Both the position numbers and the translations under genes were made by a program. The notes below the pieces were generated by a model. That model saw only the letters and a program-made list of their open reading frames with translations, was not told where the DNA came from and did no database searches. This document shows, one piece after another, positions 30,858-38,694 of a stretch of DNA of 64,000 nt (within the stretch, counting starts at the first letter, position 1; the number at the start of each line of letters is the position of its first letter). Source of the stretch: Mycolicibacterium litorale (GTDB taxonomy: Bacteria; Actinomycetota; Actinomycetes; Mycobacteriales; Mycobacteriaceae); NCBI GenBank assembly GCA_002007745.1, contig CP019882.1, forward strand, positions 1,612,001 through 1,676,000. The letters run 5' to 3'.

Positions 30858-32183
30858 CTAGTCCGCGTCGTTGTGCAGCACGCGGTAGGCGCTCTTGTCC
30901 TGCGGTACGCCGTCGGCGCGAGCCCACAACGTGTACTCCACCTGACCCTCATTGGCGCGGCTGTAGGGGTTGACGATCAGCGTCAGATCCTTGACGCGGC
31001 GAATCACGTAGCCCGCCTGCAGATCGCCGAATGCGCCCCACCTACCGGTGGTGTTGTCGGCGTATGTCGCCCACGCCTGATCGATGATCACCGGATAGCC
31101 CAGCAGGGTCGTGTTCGACGGTCCCGACGTGATGCCGTCATTGGCCGGATTGAGCAGCGGTCGCCCGTTGTCGTCCAACACCTTCTCGATCATCGCCATG
31201 GTGGCGTCGTTGAACGTCCACACCGCGCCGGTGCGGTACTCGGGATCGAGCTGGTGCACGGCGTCAACCAGGTCGTCGTAGCTCGGTGCAGCGCTGGTGA
31301 ACGTGCCGGTTGAAACGGCGGTGCCGGTCGCCAAACCGAACGGCTCGGTGGTGCCTGCACCGTTGACCCAGTGCGTTGCCTGCTTACGCCCGATGCGCTG
31401 GCCCAGCTTGCGGCTCACCAACGCCTGCACATCGAACGCGGCATCCTGCAGCAGATCCACGCTCACGCGCAGCGGCAGATTGCCCGTGCCGGGGGCGATG
31501 TAACGGAACGCGCCGAGAGTCACTTCACCGAACACCAGGTCAGCGCCACCACTGGCGGGCGCGGTGCCCTCAGCAGCGATCACACCCGCATTGCCGGTGT
31601 CATCGATCGACGGCCACTGAAGCGGTTCACCGGTCGCCGTGGTGATCTCCTCGACGGCAGACGCGACACCGCCGAACGCCTTGAGACGTTCCACGAGCTT
31701 CTGACGCATCGTGGTCGGCACGGCATACCCGCCAGCCGAATCGGTGCCGACGCCCTGGGCGCGAAGCTCGACAATGTCGGCGTTCTGCTGGCCCGTGCGC
31801 AGGTAGTGATCAAACGCGCGCTCCAGTGCGTCGTCGTTGCGCTGCGCGCCGGTGTGTACGACAGCGGCCAATGCGGGCGACGGCGTCATGTAGGCGGTCT
31901 GGCGCGAACGAATCTCGGCGTTGCGCTGCACCATCTGCAACTGGCCCTCCAGCGTTTCGTAACGCTGGGCTTCCTCTTCGGACAGCGGGCGATCTCCAGC
32001 CGAATCGATGATGGCCTGAAGCTGCGTCAGGATGTCATCGACGGTAACCGGTGCATCACCGGCTGGCGGTGCGGGCGGCGTGGCCGGTGCGGGCGGGGTA
32101 GCGCCAAAGATCGGCCAGGCACGCAACGCGGCGGCGCGAGTGTCGACGGCTTCGGCGATGTCAGCGAATGCAGTGGTGGTCAT
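30858..32183 (-). CDS. HK97-family major capsid protein
   Basis: 441 aa from ATG 32183 with a GAAGGAAA ribosome site; the open frame runs to 32468, but the extra 95 residues overlap the protease gene and are not capsid-like. Residues about 45-95 form a helical delta-domain-like segment (SEEEAQRYETLEGQLQMVQR) that would be removed by the protease. The body has the HK97 fold pattern: YAVPTTMRQKLVERLKAFGG, LQWPSIDD, EVTLGAFRYIAPGTGNLPLR, and the C-terminal WGAFGDLQAGYVIRRVKDL. Builds the satellite's own procapsid. Confidence 0.9.
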   Translation of the reverse strand: MTTTAFADIAEAVDTRAAALRAWPIFGATPPAPATPPAPPAGDAPVTVDDILTQLQAIIDSAGDRPLSEEEAQRYETLEGQLQMVQRNAEIRSRQTAYMTPSPALAAVVHTGAQRNDDALERAFDHYLRTGQQNADIVELRAQGVGTDSAGGYAVPTTMRQKLVERLKAFGGVASAVEEITTATGEPLQWPSIDDTGNAGVIAAEGTAPASGGADLVFGEVTLGAFRYIAPGTGNLPLRVSVDLLQDAAFDVQALVSRKLGQRIGRKQATHWVNGAGTTEPFGLATGTAVSTGTFTSAAPSYDDLVDAVHQLDPEYRTGAVWTFNDATMAMIEKVLDDNGRPLLNPANDGITSGPSNTTLLGYPVIIDQAWATYADNTTGRWGAFGDLQAGYVIRRVKDLTLIVNPYSRANEGQVEYTLWARADGVPQDKSAYRVLHNDAD

Positions 32184-32233
32184 GGTCGTTTCCTTCTCGG
32201 TGTTGGGTGAATCAGTCTGTTGGACCGATGGTT

Positions 32234-32851
32234 TCAAAGTTGGTGACGTTCCAAGTTGCGGAGTCGGATACGGTGGCGGGCTCGAATAAACTGCGAGCGA
32301 GCCGATTCCGGTGTGGCTGGGGTCAGTGTTGATTCCGCCAGCGCTGCGTCCAGGGAGCGCAGCATCACCGTAGCGCCGGGGTAGGCGGGGAATGCGACCA
32401 CTGAGACATCGATCAGGCGTGCCACCGACGTGTGCGTGCGAACCTGTTTGCCGTCGGTCATGCTCCACTGGTCGGCACCGGGTACGAATCCAAACGATGC
32501 GCCGGTCAGGTCTCCGCGTAGCGCAAGCTCGCGAACGTCGTTGCCGTGCGTGGTGTTGGGTAGATCGACCTCAAAGGGCAGGCCTTCAGAATCGACACTC
32601 CAGCGCAGTGTTCCGCTGCCCTGCCGTCCCAGCAGCTTAGCGGGGTCGTGTTCGTACAGCGCGCGAACATCAGTCGATTGACTGCGTCGCACCGCGTCAA
32701 ATGCTTCGCGGCCAACACCTTCCAGATGTCCCGGCAGCGCGGCGTACTGGCCGAACACCGATGCGTGCCCGACAAGTTTGTTGCCGCTCATCTCGGCGCG
32801 TAGTTCAACGCCGAAACGGCGTGCGGCGGCAACTGCGTTGTTGTTATCCAT
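32234..32851 (-). CDS. HK97-family prohead protease
   Basis: 205 aa from ATG 32851, where GGAG lies 6 bases upstream (a TTG at 32863 is the alternative). Shows the U35/HK97 protease pattern: LVGHASVFGQ, RALYEHDPAKLLGR with the His-containing segment, ELALRGDLTGASFGF with the catalytic-type Ser, and LIDVSVVAFPAYPGA. It would mature the capsid by cutting the scaffold region. It overlaps the end of the portal gene by 8 bases. Confidence 0.88.
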   Translation of the reverse strand: MDNNNAVAAARRFGVELRAEMSGNKLVGHASVFGQYAALPGHLEGVGREAFDAVRRSQSTDVRALYEHDPAKLLGRQGSGTLRWSVDSEGLPFEVDLPNTTHGNDVRELALRGDLTGASFGFVPGADQWSMTDGKQVRTHTSVARLIDVSVVAFPAYPGATVMLRSLDAALAESTLTPATPESARSQFIRARHRIRLRNLERHQL

Positions 32852-34189
32852 GATTGGCTCCAATGGCGGGCAGGATCAACGGAGGCATGGGCTCGGATCG
32901 CACTGCCGGGTCGTCGTCGGTCGTCGGCACGGTGCCATCGTCCTTCGGGTCATCCTCGGTCGGCTCGCCGGCCAGTTCATCGAGCGGAACGCCATTGATA
33001 AGCAACACATCACCGCCAGGGACGGGCGGCTGGTTGCGAATCTTGCGAGCTTCATTGAGCGTGAGTAACCCGGCGTCAACCTGGGAAATCAGCAGCTCAA
33101 TTTCCTTCTCGGGATCGGGCTGCAGGAATGCGGTGTAATCGAACTCGCATTTCTTGCTCCCCGTGAGCAGCCGCGTCAACCGCTCTTGGAGTCGCGTGGT
33201 CCAGCCTTCAAGGTTGTAGCGCGCTAGGCCCCGGTTCTGTTCTGCGACACCGGTTCCCCAACTGGTCTGCTTCTCGGTCTGTCCAAGGTGAATCGGCATC
33301 AGGCCGAACCAACGTGCAATTTCCTCGATTTGAAACGCACGGGACTGCAAAAACTGTGCGTCCTCAGCCGACATAGACCACTTGTCGAACTTCAGCTTTC
33401 GGTTGATCACCGCGATATCACCGGCGTTGTCGACACCGGCCATCTTGGCTTTCAACGACGCCTTGATCTCGCCCGCTTCCTCGGGGTCATGTCCTCTTCG
33501 GGCGTGACCAGACCCGAGAGCATCGCACCATTGGTGAACATCTTGCCCGCTGCGCGATCACCGGCGATGGTCGTTCCGAATACCGTGCGAGCAACCGTGA
33601 TCGGCGAAAGCCCAACCAGGCCGTCGAGACTCAGCGCCGGGATGTGCGTCAACTGCTTGGAATTGAACACCCGTTGCGTTCCATCGGCCAGATCCACCGT
33701 GAACAGTTTGGAACCGGTCGGCTGGCCGCTCGCGCCAATCTCCCATTCCACGTTCGACACAGCCAGCGGATGAATCGGTGAAAGCCCGACGATCTGACCT
33801 GCCCCGCCGTAGAGGTTCTGACAGTAGGCATTGCCGTGCAGTAGCAGATGCGCCAGCACGGTTTCTTTCCACTCGAAAGGCGTCAGACCGTTAGGCCCGC
33901 CAGGGTTGTCGAGAAACGATCCCGTGCGGCCAGTGTGGCCGTCGGCGTCGGTCAGGATTGTTCGCATAGGCAGCGTGGCAATCGTCCCGGCGATCAGGCT
34001 CACGGCGCGGTACACGCTCGACAAGCCCAGCACGCTCGACTCGCTGATGTTCACACCGGCCATCGCAGGCACGCCGACGCCGAGCAGTTCGACAATGGCG
34101 GGGTCGCTGATTGACCACGTTTGCGTCGAACGGGTTTCGCTCGGTTGCTCGGCAGCCGCAGTGCTGCGGTTGCGTGACCACCAGGCCAT
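32844..34189 (-). pseudogene. Phage portal protein, frame broken by one missing base
   Basis: The N-terminal half (34189 to stop 33452) has SSVYRAVSLIAGTIATLPMR, the NPNAL/FEWKETVLAHLLLHGNAYC pattern and LSPIHPLAV. The C-terminal half (33455 to 32844) has LKFDKWSMSAEDAQFLQSRA, WFGLMPIHLG, a Trp-rich helix and the LNEARKIRNQPPVPGGD end typical of HK97 portals. The switch is at the minus-strand C run 33483-33486: one extra C would join TPEED-MTP-EEAGEIKA in one frame. Repaired length is about 448 aa, normal for the family. The portal ring is essential for packaging, so a true break would kill the satellite; an assembly indel is the likelier cause. Confidence 0.85.
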
Positions 34190-34252
34190 CGATTCAATTC
34201 CTGTCTTGCATTGCGTTCCTTCGTAGAACGTCTGCGCATTTAATCGGTGCTA

Positions 34253-34324
34253 AGTTGTGCGTTTCATTCGTCGACAGGTCGTGCTTTTCATTTGTCGAGC
34301 GGTCGTGCGTTTCATTCTGAAATT
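34253..34324. repeat. Three tandem 24-bp imperfect repeats in the portal/terL divergent region
   Basis: Copies at 34253-34276, 34277-34300 and 34301-34324 share TCGTGCGTTTCATT followed by (c/t)GTCGA; the third copy diverges at its end. They are directly repeated with no spacers and lie between divergent portal and TerL genes. Probable operator or iteron sites for a satellite regulator, or part of a packaging site. Confidence 0.65.
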
Positions 34325-34350
34325 TGAAACTATTTCGCTAGATCTGTTGT

Positions 34351-34400
34351 GTACCAGGGCAGTTGAAATCGCCGGAGGAAATCCGAACCTGCCCTGGTAC
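34351..34400. promoter_or_regulatory. 12-bp perfect inverted repeat upstream of terminase
   Basis: GTACCAGGGCAG at 34351-34362 and its exact reverse complement at 34389-34400, separated by 26 bp. It lies about 50 bp before the TerL start. It could be a dyad operator, a stem-loop in the TerL leader or a terminase recognition (cos/pac) element. Confidence 0.5.
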
Positions 34401-34452
34401 TAAGCTTCAGAATAGGTCACTATCGGTAATTGGAGGAAAGGGACACACCGAA

Positions 34453-35928
34453 ATGGCGCAAGGCGGAAATGCACGGTCGAAATTCGCAGTCACCACACCA
34501 GGGCCGTGGTACGACTGGACCGAGACCGATCCCGCCGAGCGCGCTATTCGGTTCATTCAGACCTACTGCCGAGCACCGAAGGGCTACGGCCACGGCCAGC
34601 CGCTCAAGCTCGCGCCGTTCCAACAGGAATGGATTCGCGACATTCTCGCCCCCGGAATCCGCCAGGCAGCGAAATCAACGCCACGCGGGCAAGGCAAATC
34701 CACCGAGAACGCCGCGCTGGCAGTGTGGGCGACGTTTGACCGCAACGACACCGGCGAACCGCAAGTGCCGATCATGGCGACCACCGTCGGCCAGGCCCAA
34801 CGGTCGGTGTTCGACGTGGCGGCGAAAATGGTTGCCGCAGAACCATTGCTTGATGAACGCTCGCTGACCTACACCGCCATTGGATCAACGCGCATCGCAG
34901 TGGGATACAACGGCGGAACCTGCTTTCCTATCGCCAACGATCCTGACGGCTTGCAAGGCCTGGACCCGTCGTTCGCCGTCGTTGACGAGGTCGGGTTTCA
35001 GCCGTTGGAGTCGTGGACGGCCATGGTGTTGGCATCCGGCAAGCGCGCACAATCGTTGGTCGTCGGTGTCGGTACACCAGGCCTGGATCGCGAGCGAAGC
35101 GCATTGTGGCACTTGCGTTCTGCATATCTCGACGGACAAACCCCACCAGGCTTTTCCTTTACCGAATATGCAGCCCCCGAGGGATGCGATATTCACGATG
35201 AGCGCAACTGGCACATTGCAATGCCCGCCCTGGCAGCCGGTTACCAGTCCATTGATGCGATCCGCACCGCCGTACACATGAGTCCCGAAAGTCACTTCCG
35301 CGTTTTCCATCTGGGTCAGTGGGTCGACGGCACCGACGGTTGGCTAGGCGCTGATGGTCGAAAAGCGTGGGACACGTTGGCATTCCGTTACAACCTGCGC
35401 GACGGTGCGCCGACATGGGTCGGGCTCGATGTTGGATTGAAGCGCGACAGCACCGCCCTGGTGATCGGCCAGCGTCGACCCAGCGGGCAACTGCATGCGA
35501 CCTCGCGCGTGTGGATGCCTAACGACGACGAGACAATCGACGTGAGTGACATCATGGGTTTCATTCGCGAACTCGACGCCCGTTACAAGCTGATCGATGT
35601 TGCCTATGATCCCCGGTTGTTCGAGCTACCTGCACAGATCCTGGCCGATGAGGGTATCCCGATGCTCGAATTCAACCAGTCACTAGAGCGAATGACACCG
35701 GCGTTTGGCAACCTGTTTGAGGCGATCAAGCGCCAGGAGATCTCTCACGACGGTGACCCGGCGTTCGCACAACAGATCCTCAACGCCGTGCCGCGCCTGA
35801 ACGAACGCGGCTTCACCCTGGCCAAGCGCAAATCTCGCGGCAAGATTGACTGCGCGTACGCCCTGGCGATGTGCTTCGACCGGGCCAGCGTCAAGCAAAC
35901 GGTCCGCTCTCCGCTCGCGGTGCTGTGA
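34453..35928 (+). CDS. terL: Terminase large subunit
   Basis: 491 aa from ATG 34453 with AAAGGGA 9 bases upstream; the frame is open to 34363 but the extra residues fall in the leader dyad. ATPase domain: Walker A STPRGQGKS (75-83), Walker B FAVVDEVG (173-180). Nuclease domain: GLDVGLKRDSTALVIG (about 348) and a late DCAYALAMCFD aspartate. It cuts and translocates satellite DNA into heads. It is transcribed away from portal, although these genes are normally co-directional. A small terminase was not recognised. Confidence 0.9.
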   Translation: MAQGGNARSKFAVTTPGPWYDWTETDPAERAIRFIQTYCRAPKGYGHGQPLKLAPFQQEWIRDILAPGIRQAAKSTPRGQGKSTENAALAVWATFDRNDTGEPQVPIMATTVGQAQRSVFDVAAKMVAAEPLLDERSLTYTAIGSTRIAVGYNGGTCFPIANDPDGLQGLDPSFAVVDEVGFQPLESWTAMVLASGKRAQSLVVGVGTPGLDRERSALWHLRSAYLDGQTPPGFSFTEYAAPEGCDIHDERNWHIAMPALAAGYQSIDAIRTAVHMSPESHFRVFHLGQWVDGTDGWLGADGRKAWDTLAFRYNLRDGAPTWVGLDVGLKRDSTALVIGQRRPSGQLHATSRVWMPNDDETIDVSDIMGFIRELDARYKLIDVAYDPRLFELPAQILADEGIPMLEFNQSLERMTPAFGNLFEAIKRQEISHDGDPAFAQQILNAVPRLNERGFTLAKRKSRGKIDCAYALAMCFDRASVKQTVRSPLAVL

Positions 35929-35953
35929 CGGCACCAATGCGATACTCCACAGC

Positions 35954-36595
35954 GTGAACACCGACGAAATCGCCGATGAGCTTGTTGGAAGTGCTACTAC
36001 GCTGCGCGACGAAGTTGCCGACCTCTCGCAACTCTTCGGCGAGACTGGATTTCTGGGCGATTGCCGCAACTTTCCGCACGCTCACTTCGGTTACATCATG
36101 GCGTGCATGAGCCAGATCGACCTACTGTCCAAGTGCGCGTACGGCGAGGGTGAGCCCAAGGGCGGTCAGACCGTTCGAATGCGCGACTTCATGATGCGAT
36201 ACATAGACGATCAAAAGAGCGCCGAGCATCGGGTGGCGATCAAGCTGTTCCGCCACACACTGATGCACACCGGGGCGCTTCGACCGATTTGGGAAGATGA
36301 CGGAACCGCTTACACCTGGCGCGTCTACTTCACCGACACGATGCCGCAGCACTGCGGGCACTACACTCTCACCGATGAAGCGATGGCGTTTCAGCACGAT
36401 TTTGTGCACAAGATTCTCGATTTGGGCACGGCCATTCCGACTCGTATCAAGTCGCTGAACCTGCTGTTGCCAGATTTCAGTCGAGATATCTTGAGAGCTG
36501 CGATCAACTACACGACTGAGATGCGACAGGATCCGACGCTCGCTAGCAAGCTGGAGGGCGTGTATCCAAAACTCTGCGCTCAGCAACTCTTGTGA
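35954..36595 (+). CDS. Hypothetical protein downstream of terL
   Basis: 213 aa from GTG 35954; the frame is open further back but overlaps terL. Helical and acidic, with HAHFGYIMACMSQIDLLSKC and IKLFRHTLMHTGALRP segments, and no signal or membrane region. It resembles the HEPN-like or 'phage hypothetical' proteins that contain an RHTLMHTG stretch, but I cannot assign a family with confidence. It sits 25 bp after terL and is probably co-transcribed. Confidence 0.65.
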   Translation: MNTDEIADELVGSATTLRDEVADLSQLFGETGFLGDCRNFPHAHFGYIMACMSQIDLLSKCAYGEGEPKGGQTVRMRDFMMRYIDDQKSAEHRVAIKLFRHTLMHTGALRPIWEDDGTAYTWRVYFTDTMPQHCGHYTLTDEAMAFQHDFVHKILDLGTAIPTRIKSLNLLLPDFSRDILRAAINYTTEMRQDPTLASKLEGVYPKLCAQQLL

Positions 36596-36796
36596 AAGCC
36601 GCGCGCCGGTCAACGACTACTAGGTGCTTCGATTTGCATCCCGTACCACCACGACGCGCTTCAGAATGCGATACAGGGCCAGGAAGAGGCCTTTCTGTGA
36701 GACAACCGGCGAAATCGAGCGAGCCGCAGCCGTTATAAGCAAAAAGACGGGAGACCCCCGGCTTCTTACCCCTACAGGCTGTGAACTTTTTTGGTC

Positions 36797-37168
36797 TCAG
36801 AGTTCGTCGATGAAACGGTCACCCTTGCTGCTGTTGCATTCACGGCAAGCCGGTTGCATGTTGTCGAGCGTGTGCATCCCGCCTTTAGCCAGCGGAATGA
36901 TGGCGTCCCATGTCGTTGCGTTTCGGGTGCAAACGCCCTCGATTTGCAGCGCGCACAGCCTGCCGTACGGCTTCGGTATCGCCAGGTACGCCGGGTCTCG
37001 ACGCAGTATCATGTCTGGTCGTCGTTGACGTGCACGGTTTTCGGCTCGCGTCACTGGCTTCTGGTGTTCGACGCAGCGAAATCCGTTCTTCTTCGCTCGT
37101 GTCGAACGACCTTTGCGTTCAATGTAGTTCGGACACCCATGCACGACACACGGGTAACGCACACCCAT
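36797..37168 (-). CDS. HNH endonuclease-like protein with altered catalytic motif
   Basis: 123 aa. Two zinc-type cysteine pairs (CVVHGC near the start and CRECN near the end) and the HNH frame IIPLAKGG, MHTLDNMQPACRECNSSKGDR. The residue pair that is normally Asp-His before the IIPL strand reads WDA: Asp is present but His is replaced by Ala. HNH proteins beside terminase are needed for cos cleavage in many HK97-like phages and in capsid-forming satellites. Its stop faces the plus-strand gene across a 200-bp convergent gap. Confidence 0.78.
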   Translation of the reverse strand: MGVRYPCVVHGCPNYIERKGRSTRAKKNGFRCVEHQKPVTRAENRARQRRPDMILRRDPAYLAIPKPYGRLCALQIEGVCTRNATTWDAIIPLAKGGMHTLDNMQPACRECNSSKGDRFIDEL

Positions 37169-37169
37169 G

Positions 37170-37664
37170 TCAGTGGATCAGCAGTCGCCAGGTGTCGGTA
37201 CGCATCCACCGGCTGCCGCGATGGTTGGCCGGTGATGTCTGCTCAGCGACCCCGCGTGAGAGCAGTTGCGCGCGATGCAGTTTGGTCCCACCGGTCAGGG
37301 TGATTGCCGGTATAGCGGTCGCTGAGCCGCCGACGTAGGTCCAGGCTTTCGGCCCTAGCGTGTCATCGAAGTGGGTATAGATCGCATCGGCCAGGTTCTC
37401 TACAGGCAACGGGCTAATGCCGGTGGCACGCAACGTCATTGACACGTCGTAGGTAGCCAGCCCGTCATCGGTTGCGACCATGCGCAGCACACACGCGGTA
37501 TCAGGCACGGTCGCGTGGGTGCTCACTCGGGGCTGGTCGTCGCCGAACAACACTGCCGGTAGTTCGGGGTTGTCCTTGTACGATGCGTTCTCGTCGCACT
37601 GCACCAGCTCGACTTTAGCCAAATAGGTTGCAATCGCCGTTAATACGGTCTCGGTGCTGATCAT
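37170..37664 (-). CDS. Tail-terminator / minor capsid-like protein
   Basis: 164 aa with an N-terminal helix (TETVLTAIATYLAKVELVQC) and a beta-rich body (AVLFGDDQPRV, LRMVATDDGLATYDVSMTL) and a W-R-D-TWRLLIH end. The layout resembles phage tail-terminator or minor-capsid proteins of siphoviruses. Such a protein in a tail-less element would let the head accept a helper tail. It is one base away from the HNH gene. Family assignment is tentative. Confidence 0.5.
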   Translation of the reverse strand: MISTETVLTAIATYLAKVELVQCDENASYKDNPELPAVLFGDDQPRVSTHATVPDTACVLRMVATDDGLATYDVSMTLRATGISPLPVENLADAIYTHFDDTLGPKAWTYVGGSATAIPAITLTGGTKLHRAQLLSRGVAEQTSPANHRGSRWMRTDTWRLLIH

Positions 37665-37677
37665 ATTCGTTCTCGTT

Positions 37678-38427
37678 TCAGTTCATCGGCATGACGGTGT
37701 CGAGTTCGACAAGCCCGCCAGCGTCAACGTCGGCTCGAATCCGATTGGCCTCTGTTAGTGCGGTTTTCACCCTCGCTCGGCACGCTCTACCTTGGGTGGC
37801 CCAGAAGATCTGACATTCGGTGCACCGGCAGGACCAGTTCAGATATCCCGTTTCGGTGCCATGGCGGGGATCACCTTCAGGTAGTCCCTCTGCTTTGCGT
37901 CGTGCCCGTGCTGCGCTGCGCTCTGCACGTCGTTCGGAGGTCTCAACTTCGTGGAATTCGGTTTCGGCCAGCACTGTGCGAACCAGTGCGCCCCAATCGG
38001 TTCCTCCGAACCAGGGCACTCGACTGAGGTCGGCCATATGGGTGAGCAGGGCTTCAATGGTGGTCATCTTGTCGCACCAGGCGACGGTGTGTGCTGACAG
38101 CGGTTTGGTGATGTCGGGGGCGCACTTGGCGTGAGCGATGTGCCAGGGGGCTTTGAGGGCTTGGCCGTCGGGTCCGCGTAGTCGGCCCTGCTGGGCTGCT
38201 GAGGCTTCGCGTAGGTCGACGTAGCCGAATCCGATGCCGGTACCTCGGATGAGCTTGTCGCAGCGTTCGCAGCGCCACGTGAGTGGTCGTGGTGTCGGCT
38301 TAACGTGTCGGGCTTTGATCGGCGGTGCTGTCGATGCCTTCGTGACTACCGACGCGGCAATGGGTGCATCTGAGGCTGCAGTCGCCCGGTCGTGAGCCGC
38401 AGATGCGGCGTCGAGTTGGGCGCTCAT
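37678..38427 (-). CDS. Hypothetical zinc-ribbon-like protein
   Basis: 249 aa. The first 45 residues are Ala/Ser-rich. A CERC motif (residues 53-56) and later a CAPD cysteine suggest one metal site, and WSCRCTEC near residue 205 a second. An Arg-rich helix (ETSERRAERSAARARRKAEG) precedes the second site. I do not recognise the family; nucleic-acid binding is plausible. It is 13 bp upstream of the tail-terminator-like gene on the same strand. Confidence 0.6.
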   Translation of the reverse strand: MSAQLDAASAAHDRATAASDAPIAASVVTKASTAPPIKARHVKPTPRPLTWRCERCDKLIRGTGIGFGYVDLREASAAQQGRLRGPDGQALKAPWHIAHAKCAPDITKPLSAHTVAWCDKMTTIEALLTHMADLSRVPWFGGTDWGALVRTVLAETEFHEVETSERRAERSAARARRKAEGLPEGDPRHGTETGYLNWSCRCTECQIFWATQGRACRARVKTALTEANRIRADVDAGGLVELDTVMPMN

Positions 38428-38694
38428 CGTTGCATTCTCTCCGATTAGTCTGTTGGGCTGCGCAACTGGCTTCTGGCGTGTCCAAAAATGCTAGGGGAGT
38501 GTTGAATTCGAATTCCGGCCTGCCGAGCCCGCCAGGGTGCGCGCTCCTGGTCAGTGCCTTTAGGGCCATTTCAAAACAACTTTTCTATAGACGCTTATGT
38601 ATCACCCTATGTACTACAACTGGGACACCCAATCTTTCCGCGTGCGTAGCAAAAGTTGGTTCTAAAAAGCACTAAAGGCACTGCCTCCTCGTGG

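Noticed and set aside
34253..34324. Mini CRISPR array
   Set aside because: The 24-bp units abut with no spacers and no cas genes are nearby.
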